NCBI GenBank assembly: GCA_023150195.1
Contig: JAKLLI010000129.1
Location: forward strand, 1-6,012
DNA length: 6,012 bases
Source: Azonexus sp.
Lineage (GTDB): Bacteria > Pseudomonadota > Gammaproteobacteria > Burkholderiales > Rhodocyclaceae
Reading direction: 5' to 3'
Shown: one piece after another, positions 1 through 6,012 of the stretch
How the letters are laid out: each line of letters opens with the position of its first letter
Numbering within the stretch: the first letter of the stretch is position 1
Program-made: the position numbers and the translations under genes
The notes under the pieces: model-generated
What the model saw: only the letters and a program-made list of their open reading frames with translations
Databases searched by the model: none
Told to the model about the DNA's origin: nothing

Positions 1-12
1 TCAAATTCCCGG

Positions 13-40
13 CTTGAATTTTCGCTAGGCGCCCACATCT
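13..40 (+). promoter_or_regulatory. Probable sigma-32 (heat-shock) promoter of htpG
   Basis: A CTTGAA box at 13-18, the hallmark of the RpoH -35 element, is followed after 14 bases by CCACATCT at 33-40, which differs from the CCCCATNT -10 consensus at one position. The upstream bases TTCCCGG (6-12) partly fit the extended -35 consensus. Transcription would start near 46-48, giving a leader of about 40 bases before the htpG start codon. htpG is a classical RpoH-regulon gene, so motif and gene identity agree. The start site itself is inferred. Confidence 0.7.
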
Positions 41-73
41 CCCTCTTCACGTTTCATTCTCTAATTTTGAATT

Positions 74-78
74 GGGAG
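74..78 (+). promoter_or_regulatory. Shine-Dalgarno site of htpG
   Basis: GGGAG lies 7 bases before the ATG at 86. It supports this start over any internal methionine codon. Confidence 0.7.
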
Positions 79-85
79 TTCTTTT

Positions 86-2002
86 ATGTCCGAGTCCGCA
101 ACGGCCAGCCGCGAGACCCTGGGCTTCCAGACGGAAGTCAAACAACTGCTTCACCTGATGATTCATTCCTTGTACAGCAACAAGGAAATTTTTCTGCGCG
201 AGCTGATTTCCAACGCTTCCGATGCCTGCGACAAGCTTCGATTTGAAGCCCTCAACAACGCCGCACTTTACAGCGACGATGGAGATCTGAAAATTCGGGT
301 GGCGTTCGATGCGAAAGATCGCACGATCACCATCTCGGATAACGGGATTGGTCTCTCCCGTGACGACGCGATTGCCCATTTGGGTACCATCGCCAAATCC
401 GGCACCAAAGAGTTCTTTTCGGCACTGACTGGAGATCAGGCCAAGGATGCCAATCTGATTGGGCAATTCGGCGTGGGTTTTTACTCCTCGTTCATTATTG
501 CTGATCGCGTTACGGTCATTTCACGGCGTGCAGGACTGGATGCCAATCAGGCGGTGCGTTGGGAATCTGCGGGCGAGGGTGATTACAGCATCGAGATGGT
601 TGAACGGGCCTCTCGTGGCACGGATGTCATTCTGCATTTGCGTGACGGCGAAGACGAATTCCTGAACGGCTGGAAGCTCAAGTCCATCATTCGCAAGTAC
701 TCCGACCACATCACCTTGCCGATCCTGATGAAAAAGGAAGATTGGAAGGACGGCGAGCAGGTAGTCACGGAAGAGGATGAAACAGTCAATCAGGCCAACG
801 CGCTCTGGGCGCGCGCCAAGTCGGACATCAGCGACGAGCAATACACGGAGTTTTACAAGCACGTCGCCCACGATTTCGAAGATCCGTTGGCGTGGACCCA
901 TGCCCGCGTCGAAGGCAAACAGGAATACACGCAACTGCTCTACATTCCGTCACGTGCCCCCTTTGATCTCTGGGACCGAAATGCGCGACACGGCATCAAG
1001 CTCTACGTGCGCCGTGTGTTCATCATGGACGACGCCGAAAAGCTGATGCCTTTGTACCTTCGTTTCGTTCGCGGCGTCGTGGATTCCGCGGATCTACCTT
1101 TGAACGTTTCGCGGGAAATTCTTCAGGAATCCAAGGATATCGACACGATTCGCAGCGGCTGCACGCGCAAGGTTTTGGGCATGCTGGAAAGTCTGGCCAA
1201 TAGCGAAGATGCGGTCGACAAGGAAAAATATGCCAAATTCTGGGCGGCTTTTGGGGCCGTTCTCAAGGAAGGTGTCGGTGAGGACTTTGCCAACAAGGAC
1301 AAGATTGCCGGTCTCCTGCGGTTTGCGTCCACGCAGGGTGATGGCGACCAGCAGGTCATTACCCCGGCCGACTATATTGCCCGCATGAAAGACGGTCAGG
1401 AAAAGATCTACTACGTCACCGCCGATACCTTTAATGCCGCCAAAAACAGCCCTCATCTCGAAATTTTCAAGAAGAAGGGCATCGAAGTTCTGTTGCTTTC
1501 AGATCGCGTGGACGAATGGGTGGTGGGTCACCTGACCGAATTTGAGGGCAAGCCCTTGCAATCGGTGGCCAAGGGCGGACTGGATCTCGGCAAGCTTGAG
1601 GATGAGGCCGAAAAGCAGGAAGCAGAGAAGGCAGCAGATGAATACAAGGATTTGCTCGAAAAGGTGAAAGCATCGCTTGGCGACAAGGTGAAGGAAGTGC
1701 GCGTCACTTACCGCCTGACGGATTCTCCCTCCTGTCTGGTGTCTGACGAACACGATCCTTCCGGCAATCTCGCCCGTTTGCTGAAGGCTGCAGGTCAGAA
1801 GGCGCCGGATGTCAAACCGATTCTGGAAATCAATCCCCAGCACCCGGCAGTGATGCGCCTCAAGTACGAGGAAAGCCGTTTCGACGATTGGGCCGCCCTG
1901 CTATTCGAGCAGGCAACCCTCGCCGAAGGGGGGCAACTCGATGATCCGGCTGGCTTCGTCAAACGGATCAACGATCTGATGATGGCATTAACCGCACGCT
2001 GA
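86..2002 (+). CDS. htpG: Molecular chaperone HtpG (bacterial Hsp90)
   Basis: This is the cytosolic, ATP-driven Hsp90-family chaperone, which works as a homodimer on late folding intermediates and stress-damaged proteins. The 638-residue protein is full length for the family (E. coli HtpG is 624). The N-terminal GHKL ATPase domain is complete: [11 protein letters not shown] (38-48) with the catalytic-type Glu39 and Mg-binding-type Asn43, DNGIGL (85-90) with the adenine-contacting-type Asp85, the lid segment GTIAKSGT (100-107), the glycine motif GQFGVGF (126-132), and GTDVILHL (178-185). The middle domain carries [11 protein letters not shown] (337-347), whose Arg343 matches the conserved ATP-sensing arginine. 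A charged Glu/Lys-rich helix (about 510-540) precedes the C-terminal dimerisation domain. There is no signal peptide and no eukaryote-type charged linker or MEEVD tail, as expected for HtpG. It appears to be transcribed alone, from a sigma-32-like promoter to a terminator 28 bases after the stop. Identity is secure. Confidence 0.98.
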   Translation: MSESATASRETLGFQTEVKQLLHLMIHSLYSNKEIFLRELISNASDACDKLRFEALNNAALYSDDGDLKIRVAFDAKDRTITISDNGIGLSRDDAIAHLGTIAKSGTKEFFSALTGDQAKDANLIGQFGVGFYSSFIIADRVTVISRRAGLDANQAVRWESAGEGDYSIEMVERASRGTDVILHLRDGEDEFLNGWKLKSIIRKYSDHITLPILMKKEDWKDGEQVVTEEDETVNQANALWARAKSDISDEQYTEFYKHVAHDFEDPLAWTHARVEGKQEYTQLLYIPSRAPFDLWDRNARHGIKLYVRRVFIMDDAEKLMPLYLRFVRGVVDSADLPLNVSREILQESKDIDTIRSGCTRKVLGMLESLANSEDAVDKEKYAKFWAAFGAVLKEGVGEDFANKDKIAGLLRFASTQGDGDQQVITPADYIARMKDGQEKIYYVTADTFNAAKNSPHLEIFKKKGIEVLLLSDRVDEWVVGHLTEFEGKPLQSVAKGGLDLGKLEDEAEKQEAEKAADEYKDLLEKVKASLGDKVKEVRVTYRLTDSPSCLVSDEHDPSGNLARLLKAAGQKAPDVKPILEINPQHPAVMRLKYEESRFDDWAALLFEQATLAEGGQLDDPAGFVKRINDLMMALTAR

Positions 2003-2029
2003 TTCTCTCGTCAGAAACAATATGTTCCT

Positions 2030-2052
2030 AGGGGCCGCAAGGCCCCTTTTTT
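2030..2052 (+). terminator. Rho-independent terminator after htpG
   Basis: GGGGCC (2031-2036) pairs with GGCCCC (2041-2046) around a GCAA loop of the stable GNRA type, extended by an A2030-T2047 pair, and is followed by six T residues (2047-2052). It ends htpG transcription and separates it from the next unit. Confidence 0.88.
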
Positions 2053-2097
2053 GCATCTTTTTAAACGTTGACCGCCACAAGGCTAAGGCGGGGGGCA

Positions 2098-2106
2098 TGC
2101 TATATT
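2098..2106 (+). promoter_or_regulatory. Candidate extended -10 promoter at the start of the ATPase gene
   Basis: TGC-TATATT forms an extended -10 element (TGN at 2098-2100, hexamer at 2101-2106, one mismatch to TATAAT). No good -35 sits at 16-18 bases. Normal spacing of about 7 bases puts the transcription start at 2112-2114, on or next to the ATG at 2114. The 12 bases before that ATG contain no Shine-Dalgarno sequence, which fits a leaderless or near-leaderless message. Inferred from motif and spacing only. Confidence 0.4.
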
Positions 2107-2113
2107 TCCCGGC

Positions 2114-3892
2114 ATGAATAATTCCGGATCCGGTGAGCACAAGCTCACCTTGAATGAAGTACTGGACCTGATGGTGGCCGACCGCATGGTCGACGCCAAG
2201 GTGGCCGATGTGCTGCGTGCGGAGCGGCGACTGCATGGCAACAAGGTGCACCCGCTTGTCGTGATTGCCGATCAAAAGTGGCGAACGCCCGAGCCTTCAA
2301 GGCTGATCACCCTGGAACTGATCAGCGAGTGGTTTGCACGACAGATTGGTCTGGATTACCTGCATATCGATCCTCTGAAGATCGACTTCACTGGTGTGGC
2401 CGAAGTGATGTCCAGCGCCTATGCAGCCCGCTTTGGCATTCTGCCGGTGCAGGTCACCACGAGAGAGGTGGTGATTGCGACGGCGGAACCGTTCATGCGG
2501 GAGTGGGAGCCGGAGCTTCGCCACATTCTGCGCAAGGAGATTCGCCGGGTTTTCGCCAATCCTGACGATATTGGGCGCTATCTGGTCGAGTTCTTCAATC
2601 TCGCCAAGTCGGTCAAGACGGCCGCAGCCAAAGGCGAAATCAACGGCGGCTTGTCGAGTTTTGAACAGTTGGTCGAGTTGGGTAAAACCAACAAACAGTT
2701 TGATGCCAACGATCAGCATATTGTGCATATCGTTGACTGGCTGTGGCAGTACGCCTTTGATCAGCGGGCATCGGACATTCATATTGAGCCTCGTCGCGAA
2801 CTGGGCATCGTGCGTTTCCGCATCGACGGGGTGCTGCATCAGGTCTACCAGATTCCGACGCCGGTCATGAACGCCATGACCAGCCGCATCAAGCTGCTGG
2901 GGCGGATGGATGTGATCGAAAAGCGCCGCCCACAGGATGGCCGGATCAAAACGCGCACGCCGGCTGGTCAGGAAGTCGAATTACGTTTATCGACCCTGCC
3001 GACGGCTTTTGGCGAAAAACTGGTGATGCGGATTTTCGATCCGGATGTGCTGGTGCGCGATTTTCGCATGCTCGGCTTTACCGAGGATGATCAATCCCGC
3101 TGGGAGCAGATGACCCGTTCGCCCAACGGCATTGTGCTGGTCACCGGTCCCACCGGTTCGGGCAAGACCACCACGCTGTACACCACGCTCAAACAACTGG
3201 CGACCCCGGAAGTGAACGTCTGCACGATCGAAGATCCGATCGAAATGGTCGAGCCGGCCTTCAATCAGATGCAGGTTCAGACCAACATCGACCTCAGTTT
3301 TTCCGAGGGCGTTCGAGCCTTGATGCGGCAAGATCCGGACATCATCATGATTGGTGAAATCCGTGACCTGCAAACCGCGGAAATGGCCATTCAGGCCGCG
3401 TTGACCGGCCACCTGGTGCTTTCCACCCTGCACACCAACGACTCGGCAGCGGCCGTCACGCGCATGCTCGATCTGGGCATGCCTGCCTACCTGATTCATT
3501 CCACGCTGCTCGGGATCATGGCGCAACGCCTGATCCGCACCCTGTGCCAGAAATGCAAGAAGGCCGAGCCCATCACCGATGAAGAACGTGTCATCTGGCG
3601 TTCGCTGGTCGCCCCGTGGAAGGCCAATGAACCGGCCACCCTGCACCATGCCGTAGGCTGCCTGGATTGCCGGATGACGGGCTATACCGGCCGTGTGGGT
3701 GTTTATGAAATCCTGCTGAACAGTCCGGAAACACGCAAGCTGATCAAATCCCCCCTGGATATGCCACGACTGCGTGAGCAGGCCTACCGGGAAGGCATGC
3801 GGCCGATGCGGATTTCCGGCGCGATGAAAGTGGCTCAAGGGCACACCACGCTCGAAGAAGTCATCAAGGTTGTGCCGCCGGTCGATAGCTGA
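2114..3892 (+). CDS. GspE/PulE/PilB-family secretion or type IV pilus ATPase
   Basis: This is a 592-residue member of the type II secretion/type IV pilus assembly ATPase family, cytoplasmic hexamers that power pilin or pseudopilin assembly. Residues about 10-165 look like a divergent MshEN/T2SSE N-terminal region. The family's N2 and motor domains follow: SDIHIEP (220-226), Walker A GPTGSGKT (345-352), Asp box TIEDPIE (371-377), Walker B region DPDIIMIGEIRD (407-418) with catalytic-type Glu415, and His box TGHLVLSTLHTND (431-443). Two CxxC pairs (Cys478/481 and Cys516/519) form the tetracysteine zinc site typical of GspE and PilB and absent from PilT-type retraction ATPases, so an assembly motor is favoured. 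The first in-frame ATG after the TAA at 2084 is used; it has no Shine-Dalgarno. No pilC, pilD, gsp or pilin gene is visible, so the machine it serves is unknown and I give no symbol. It could be PilB, GspE, MshE or an orphan paralogue. The diiron-type gene follows 69 bases later. Confidence 0.9.
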   Translation: MNNSGSGEHKLTLNEVLDLMVADRMVDAKVADVLRAERRLHGNKVHPLVVIADQKWRTPEPSRLITLELISEWFARQIGLDYLHIDPLKIDFTGVAEVMSSAYAARFGILPVQVTTREVVIATAEPFMREWEPELRHILRKEIRRVFANPDDIGRYLVEFFNLAKSVKTAAAKGEINGGLSSFEQLVELGKTNKQFDANDQHIVHIVDWLWQYAFDQRASDIHIEPRRELGIVRFRIDGVLHQVYQIPTPVMNAMTSRIKLLGRMDVIEKRRPQDGRIKTRTPAGQEVELRLSTLPTAFGEKLVMRIFDPDVLVRDFRMLGFTEDDQSRWEQMTRSPNGIVLVTGPTGSGKTTTLYTTLKQLATPEVNVCTIEDPIEMVEPAFNQMQVQTNIDLSFSEGVRALMRQDPDIIMIGEIRDLQTAEMAIQAALTGHLVLSTLHTNDSAAAVTRMLDLGMPAYLIHSTLLGIMAQRLIRTLCQKCKKAEPITDEERVIWRSLVAPWKANEPATLHHAVGCLDCRMTGYTGRVGVYEILLNSPETRKLIKSPLDMPRLREQAYREGMRPMRISGAMKVAQGHTTLEEVIKVVPPVDS

Positions 3893-3906
3893 TTGCGCAT
3901 CACGGC

Positions 3907-3935
3907 TGGGCAAAACGCTTTCAGGTGGCGATAAT
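3907..3935 (+). promoter_or_regulatory. Candidate sigma-70 promoter of the diiron-type gene
   Basis: TGGGCA (3907-3912, 4 of 6 to TTGACA) and GATAAT (3930-3935, 5 of 6 to TATAAT) are separated by an ideal 17 bases. Transcription would begin near 3942, leaving a leader of about 20 bases that contains the Shine-Dalgarno AGGTG at 3952-3956, 5 bases before the ATG. No terminator is visible between the ATPase stop and this site, so the gene may also be read through from upstream. Confidence 0.4.
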
Positions 3936-3961
3936 AGCCTTCCTCGTATTCAGGTGTTGCC

Positions 3962-4735
3962 ATGGCTGTTGAACTGTTCAATGACGGAACCCACATCGTT
4001 CATGCGTTTTACGATTTGGTAGACGACTCCCCCGGCGGGGCGGTGCAATGCAATCAGTTTCTGGTTGTCGATAGCGGCCACGGTGCACTGATTGACCCGG
4101 GTGGCAACATGACCTACACCGGGCTGCTGATGGACATGCAGAAATATTTCTCGTCCAAGGACCTGGATTACATCCTCGCCTCTCACCCGGATCCGGACAT
4201 CATTGCGTCGGTGAATAAATGGTTTGTCGCCTCGCAGTGCAAGGTCATGATCTCCAGCCTGTGGACGCGCTTTGTGCCGCATTTCACCACCGGCAAGGAT
4301 GTTTCTCACCGCATCCTTGGAATCCCTGATCAGGGCGCGGTGATTCGCCTCGGGCAGTGCAAGCTGCTGGCGCTGCCGGCCCACTTCATGCATGCGGAAG
4401 GCAATTTCCAGTTTTACGATCCGATTGCCAAAATCCTGTTTTCCGGCGACTTGGGCACCTCGCTGGTGCCGCATGAAAAGGCCGCCATCCCGGTCACCGA
4501 TTTCCATGCCCATCGCCAGTACATGGAAGGTTTCCACAAGCGCTATATCGTCTCGCGCAAGGTCTGCCGCTACTGGGCGAACATGGTGCGACAGCTCGAC
4601 ATCGAACAAATCGTGCCGCAGCACGGCGCGCGTTTCGTGGGCAGGAAGGCGGTTGCCGACTTCATTAGCTGGGTGGAAGAAATGGAGTGCGGCGTCGATT
4701 TAATGACGCAGGACAGCTATCGGGTCCCGCAGTAA
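3962..4735 (+). CDS. Stand-alone ODP-type (flavodiiron-like) metallo-beta-lactamase-fold protein
   Basis: The 257-residue protein has the metallo-beta-lactamase fold in its flavodiiron/ODP (oxygen-binding diiron protein) form. Putative metal ligands are His75, Asp77 and Asp79 in ASHPDPDI (73-80), His144 in FMHAEGNF (142-149), Asp163 in FSGDLGTS (160-167), and His221 in PQHGARF (219-225). From memory these align with His79, Glu81, Asp83, His146, Asp165 and His226 of Desulfovibrio gigas rubredoxin:oxygen oxidoreductase; the 19-residue gap between the fourth and fifth ligands is identical. The FMN-binding flavodoxin domain of flavodiiron enzymes is missing and no flavodoxin gene adjoins, so electron supply is unclear and gas binding or sensing is as likely as O2/NO reduction. 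ODP proteins have been described as oxygen-sensing partners in spirochete chemotaxis. The residue after Asp79 is Ile80, where flavodiiron proteins often have His. No signal peptide or membrane segment is seen. A hydrolase of glyoxalase II type is less likely because the HxHxDH motif is absent. The specific role is not known. Confidence 0.82.
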   Translation: MAVELFNDGTHIVHAFYDLVDDSPGGAVQCNQFLVVDSGHGALIDPGGNMTYTGLLMDMQKYFSSKDLDYILASHPDPDIIASVNKWFVASQCKVMISSLWTRFVPHFTTGKDVSHRILGIPDQGAVIRLGQCKLLALPAHFMHAEGNFQFYDPIAKILFSGDLGTSLVPHEKAAIPVTDFHAHRQYMEGFHKRYIVSRKVCRYWANMVRQLDIEQIVPQHGARFVGRKAVADFISWVEEMECGVDLMTQDSYRVPQ

Positions 4736-4752
4736 AACGGCGCTTTGCCCAA

Positions 4753-4791
4753 TAAAAACAAACGCCTCCATTGCGGAGGCGTTTTTCGTTT
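4753..4791. terminator. Bidirectional terminator between convergent genes
   Basis: AACGCCTCC (4761-4769) pairs perfectly with GGAGGCGTT (4775-4783) around a 5-base loop. On the + strand the stem runs into TTTTTCGTTTTT; on the - strand it is followed by TGTTTTTATT. The hairpin can therefore stop both the diiron-type gene, 25 bases after its stop codon, and cysN arriving from the other side. Confidence 0.9.
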
Positions 4792-4827
4792 TTGCCCGGA
4801 ATCTCCGGTTGACCGTGGGCGCTTGAA

Positions 4828-6012
4828 TTACAGGATCATCCCCGCGCCCACCGTGTTGTTGTTGCTCTCATCGATGATGATGAAAGCGCCGGTGCCGCGG
4901 TTTTCGGTGTAGGGATCGACGAAGAGCGGTTGCGCCAGTTTGAAGGTGACTTGCGCGATGTCGTTCATCGCCAGTTTTTCGGCGGGCAGGTTTTCCAGCG
5001 TATTCACATCCAGGCGATGGTCGATGGCAGCCAGTTTGGCCTTGGAGTCGCGCGTCGTGTGGCGGATCAGGTAGGTGCGGGCACGGTCCATCGGCTGTTC
5101 GGCCATCCAGCAGACGGTGGCGTTGATTTGCTTGACGGCGGCCGGCACTTCGCTGGATTTGACGATCATGTCGCCGCGCGAGCAGTCAATTTCATCCGCC
5201 AGCAGGAGGGTCACGGATTGTTCGGTCACGGCCTCCGCAATATCAATCCCGCCGATCTGAATCGCCTTGACGGTGGATTCGAGGCCGTTGGGCAGCACGG
5301 TGACGGCATCGCCGACCTTCAGGCTGCCGGCCTCAACCCGGCCCATGAAGCCGCGGTAGTCGTGCAGATCCGGGTTGGCCGAATCCTGCGGTCGACACAC
5401 GTATTGCACCGGAAAACGGAATTTCTCGGTGTGTTCGGTGTGGGCCGCCGGTGCGGCTTCCAGCATCTCCATCAGGGTGGGGCCGTCGTACCAGTTCAGG
5501 CTCTCGCCGCGTTCGACAATCATGTCGCCATTCAACGCAGAAAGCGGAATGAAGCGGATGTCTTCGATGCCCACCTTGCAGGCGAACTCAAGGTATTCGC
5601 CCTTGATACGCTCGTAGGTTTCTTGCGAATAATCGACGAGGTCCATCTTGTTGATGGCGACGATCAGGTGGGGGATACCGACCAGATGGGCCAGTTTGGA
5701 ATGGCGGCGGGTCTGGGTCAGCACGCCCTTGCGCGCATCGATCAGGATGATGGCCAGGTTGGCGGTCGATGCGGCAGTGACCATGTTGCGCGTGTACTGC
5801 TCGTGGCCCGGGGCGTCGGCGATGATGTACTTGCGCGTGCCGGTGGAGAAGTAGCGGTAGGCAACATCAATGGTAATGCCCTGCTCGCGCTCGGCTTGCA
5901 GGCCGTCGGTAAGCAGCGACAGGTCGACGGCACCGAGGCCACGTTTTTCGGAGGTCTTGGCGATGGCCGACAGTGTGTCGGCCAGAATGGTCTTGGTGTC
6001 GAACAGCAGGCG
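4828..6012 (-). CDS. cysN: Sulfate adenylyltransferase subunit 1 (CysN), 5' end outside window
   Basis: CysN is the GTPase subunit of ATP sulfurylase. With CysD it couples GTP hydrolysis to formation of adenosine 5'-phosphosulfate from ATP and sulfate, the first step of sulfate assimilation in the cytosol. The reading frame is open to the window edge, giving 394 visible residues that begin at RLLFDTKTIL, just after the expected P-loop (GxxDxGKST), which is cut off. Visible GTPase motifs, numbered from the window edge, are EREQGITIDVAYRY (41-54, switch I), DAPGHEQYTRNM (66-77, G3), and NKMD (121-124, G4). EF-Tu-like beta-barrel domains follow, with the CysN signatures RFPVQYVCRP and VCWMAEQP. 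The protein ends at TVGAGMIL without the roughly 35-residue tail of E. coli CysN, and it has no fused APS kinase (CysC) domain. An ATG at 5784 is internal and not the start. cysD is expected just upstream, beyond the window. Confidence 0.96.
   Translation of the reverse strand, partial: RLLFDTKTILADTLSAIAKTSEKRGLGAVDLSLLTDGLQAEREQGITIDVAYRYFSTGTRKYIIADAPGHEQYTRNMVTAASTANLAIILIDARKGVLTQTRRHSKLAHLVGIPHLIVAINKMDLVDYSQETYERIKGEYLEFACKVGIEDIRFIPLSALNGDMIVERGESLNWYDGPTLMEMLEAAPAAHTEHTEKFRFPVQYVCRPQDSANPDLHDYRGFMGRVEAGSLKVGDAVTVLPNGLESTVKAIQIGGIDIAEAVTEQSVTLLLADEIDCSRGDMIVKSSEVPAAVKQINATVCWMAEQPMDRARTYLIRHTTRDSKAKLAAIDHRLDVNTLENLPAEKLAMNDIAQVTFKLAQPLFVDPYTENRGTGAFIIIDESNNNTVGAGMIL

Noticed and set aside
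2068..2106. TTGACC (2068-2073) as a -35 partner for TATATT (2101-2106)
   Set aside because: The spacer would be 27 bases, far outside the 16-18 range; the TGN extended -10 explains the site better.
2094..2116. GGCATG repeated at 2094-2099 and 2111-2116, with a GCATGC palindrome
   Set aside because: Six-base repeats and palindromes are expected by chance; there is no longer matching flank to suggest an operator.
2987..3913. A 308-codon open frame on the - strand opposite the ATPase gene
   Set aside because: It lies antisense to a strongly conserved ATPase; its translation is rich in His, Gln, Arg and Gly without any recognisable motif, as expected of a mirror frame in GC-rich coding DNA.
3950..4624. 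A 224-codon open frame on the - strand opposite the diiron-type gene
   Set aside because: It covers a gene with recognisable metal-ligand motifs on the + strand, has no family features, and its start overlaps the end of that gene without a ribosome-binding site.
5806..5817. DAPG in place of DTPG in the CysN G3 motif
   Set aside because: The position between Asp and Pro varies in translation-factor GTPases (EF-Tu has Cys), and Ala is, as I recall, common in CysN, so it does not suggest loss of activity.
5742..5942. A 66-codon - strand frame overlapping the 5' part of the visible cysN
   Set aside because: The cysN frame is open and conserved through this whole stretch to the window edge; this frame is a low-complexity Ser/Pro/Thr-rich shadow.

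Overview
The window looks like ordinary chromosome from a Gram-negative proteobacterium, most likely a beta- or gammaproteobacterium. The basis is a sigma-32-type heat-shock promoter in front of htpG, a GspE/PilB-family secretion or pilus ATPase, a separate CysN subunit of the two-subunit (CysD/CysN) ATP sulfurylase, and moderately GC-rich coding sequence. I cannot name the genus. I see no insertion sequence, phage gene, CRISPR array, tRNA or rRNA.

Layout. On the + strand, bases 1-85 hold a sigma-32-like promoter and a Shine-Dalgarno site for htpG (86-2002), the bacterial Hsp90 chaperone, which ends at a compact GNRA-loop terminator (2030-2052). A second + strand unit follows: a GspE/PulE/PilB-family ATPase (2114-3892) that appears to start directly at an extended -10 promoter with no Shine-Dalgarno, then, after 69 bases, a stand-alone 257-residue metallo-beta-lactamase-fold protein (3962-4735) whose metal ligands match the diiron site of flavodiiron proteins (ODP, oxygen-binding diiron protein type). 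A hairpin with T-runs on both sides (4753-4791) separates this unit from the convergent cysN gene on the - strand. cysN stops at 4828 and runs off the right edge; its P-loop lies outside the window.

How the genes fit together. htpG (stress chaperone) and cysN (sulfate activation) are housekeeping genes with no evident link to each other or to the middle pair. The middle pair is the interesting part. It is a hexameric motor-type ATPase with no pilus or secretion partner in view, next to a probable oxygen- or NO-binding diiron protein that lacks the flavodoxin half used for electron transfer in flavodiiron enzymes. A link between diiron-based gas or redox sensing and a type IV pilus/type II secretion-like motor is a testable idea, but it rests only on adjacency and family identity. 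The intergenic stretches (2003-2113, 3893-3961, 4736-4827) are short and hold only the regulatory elements listed.
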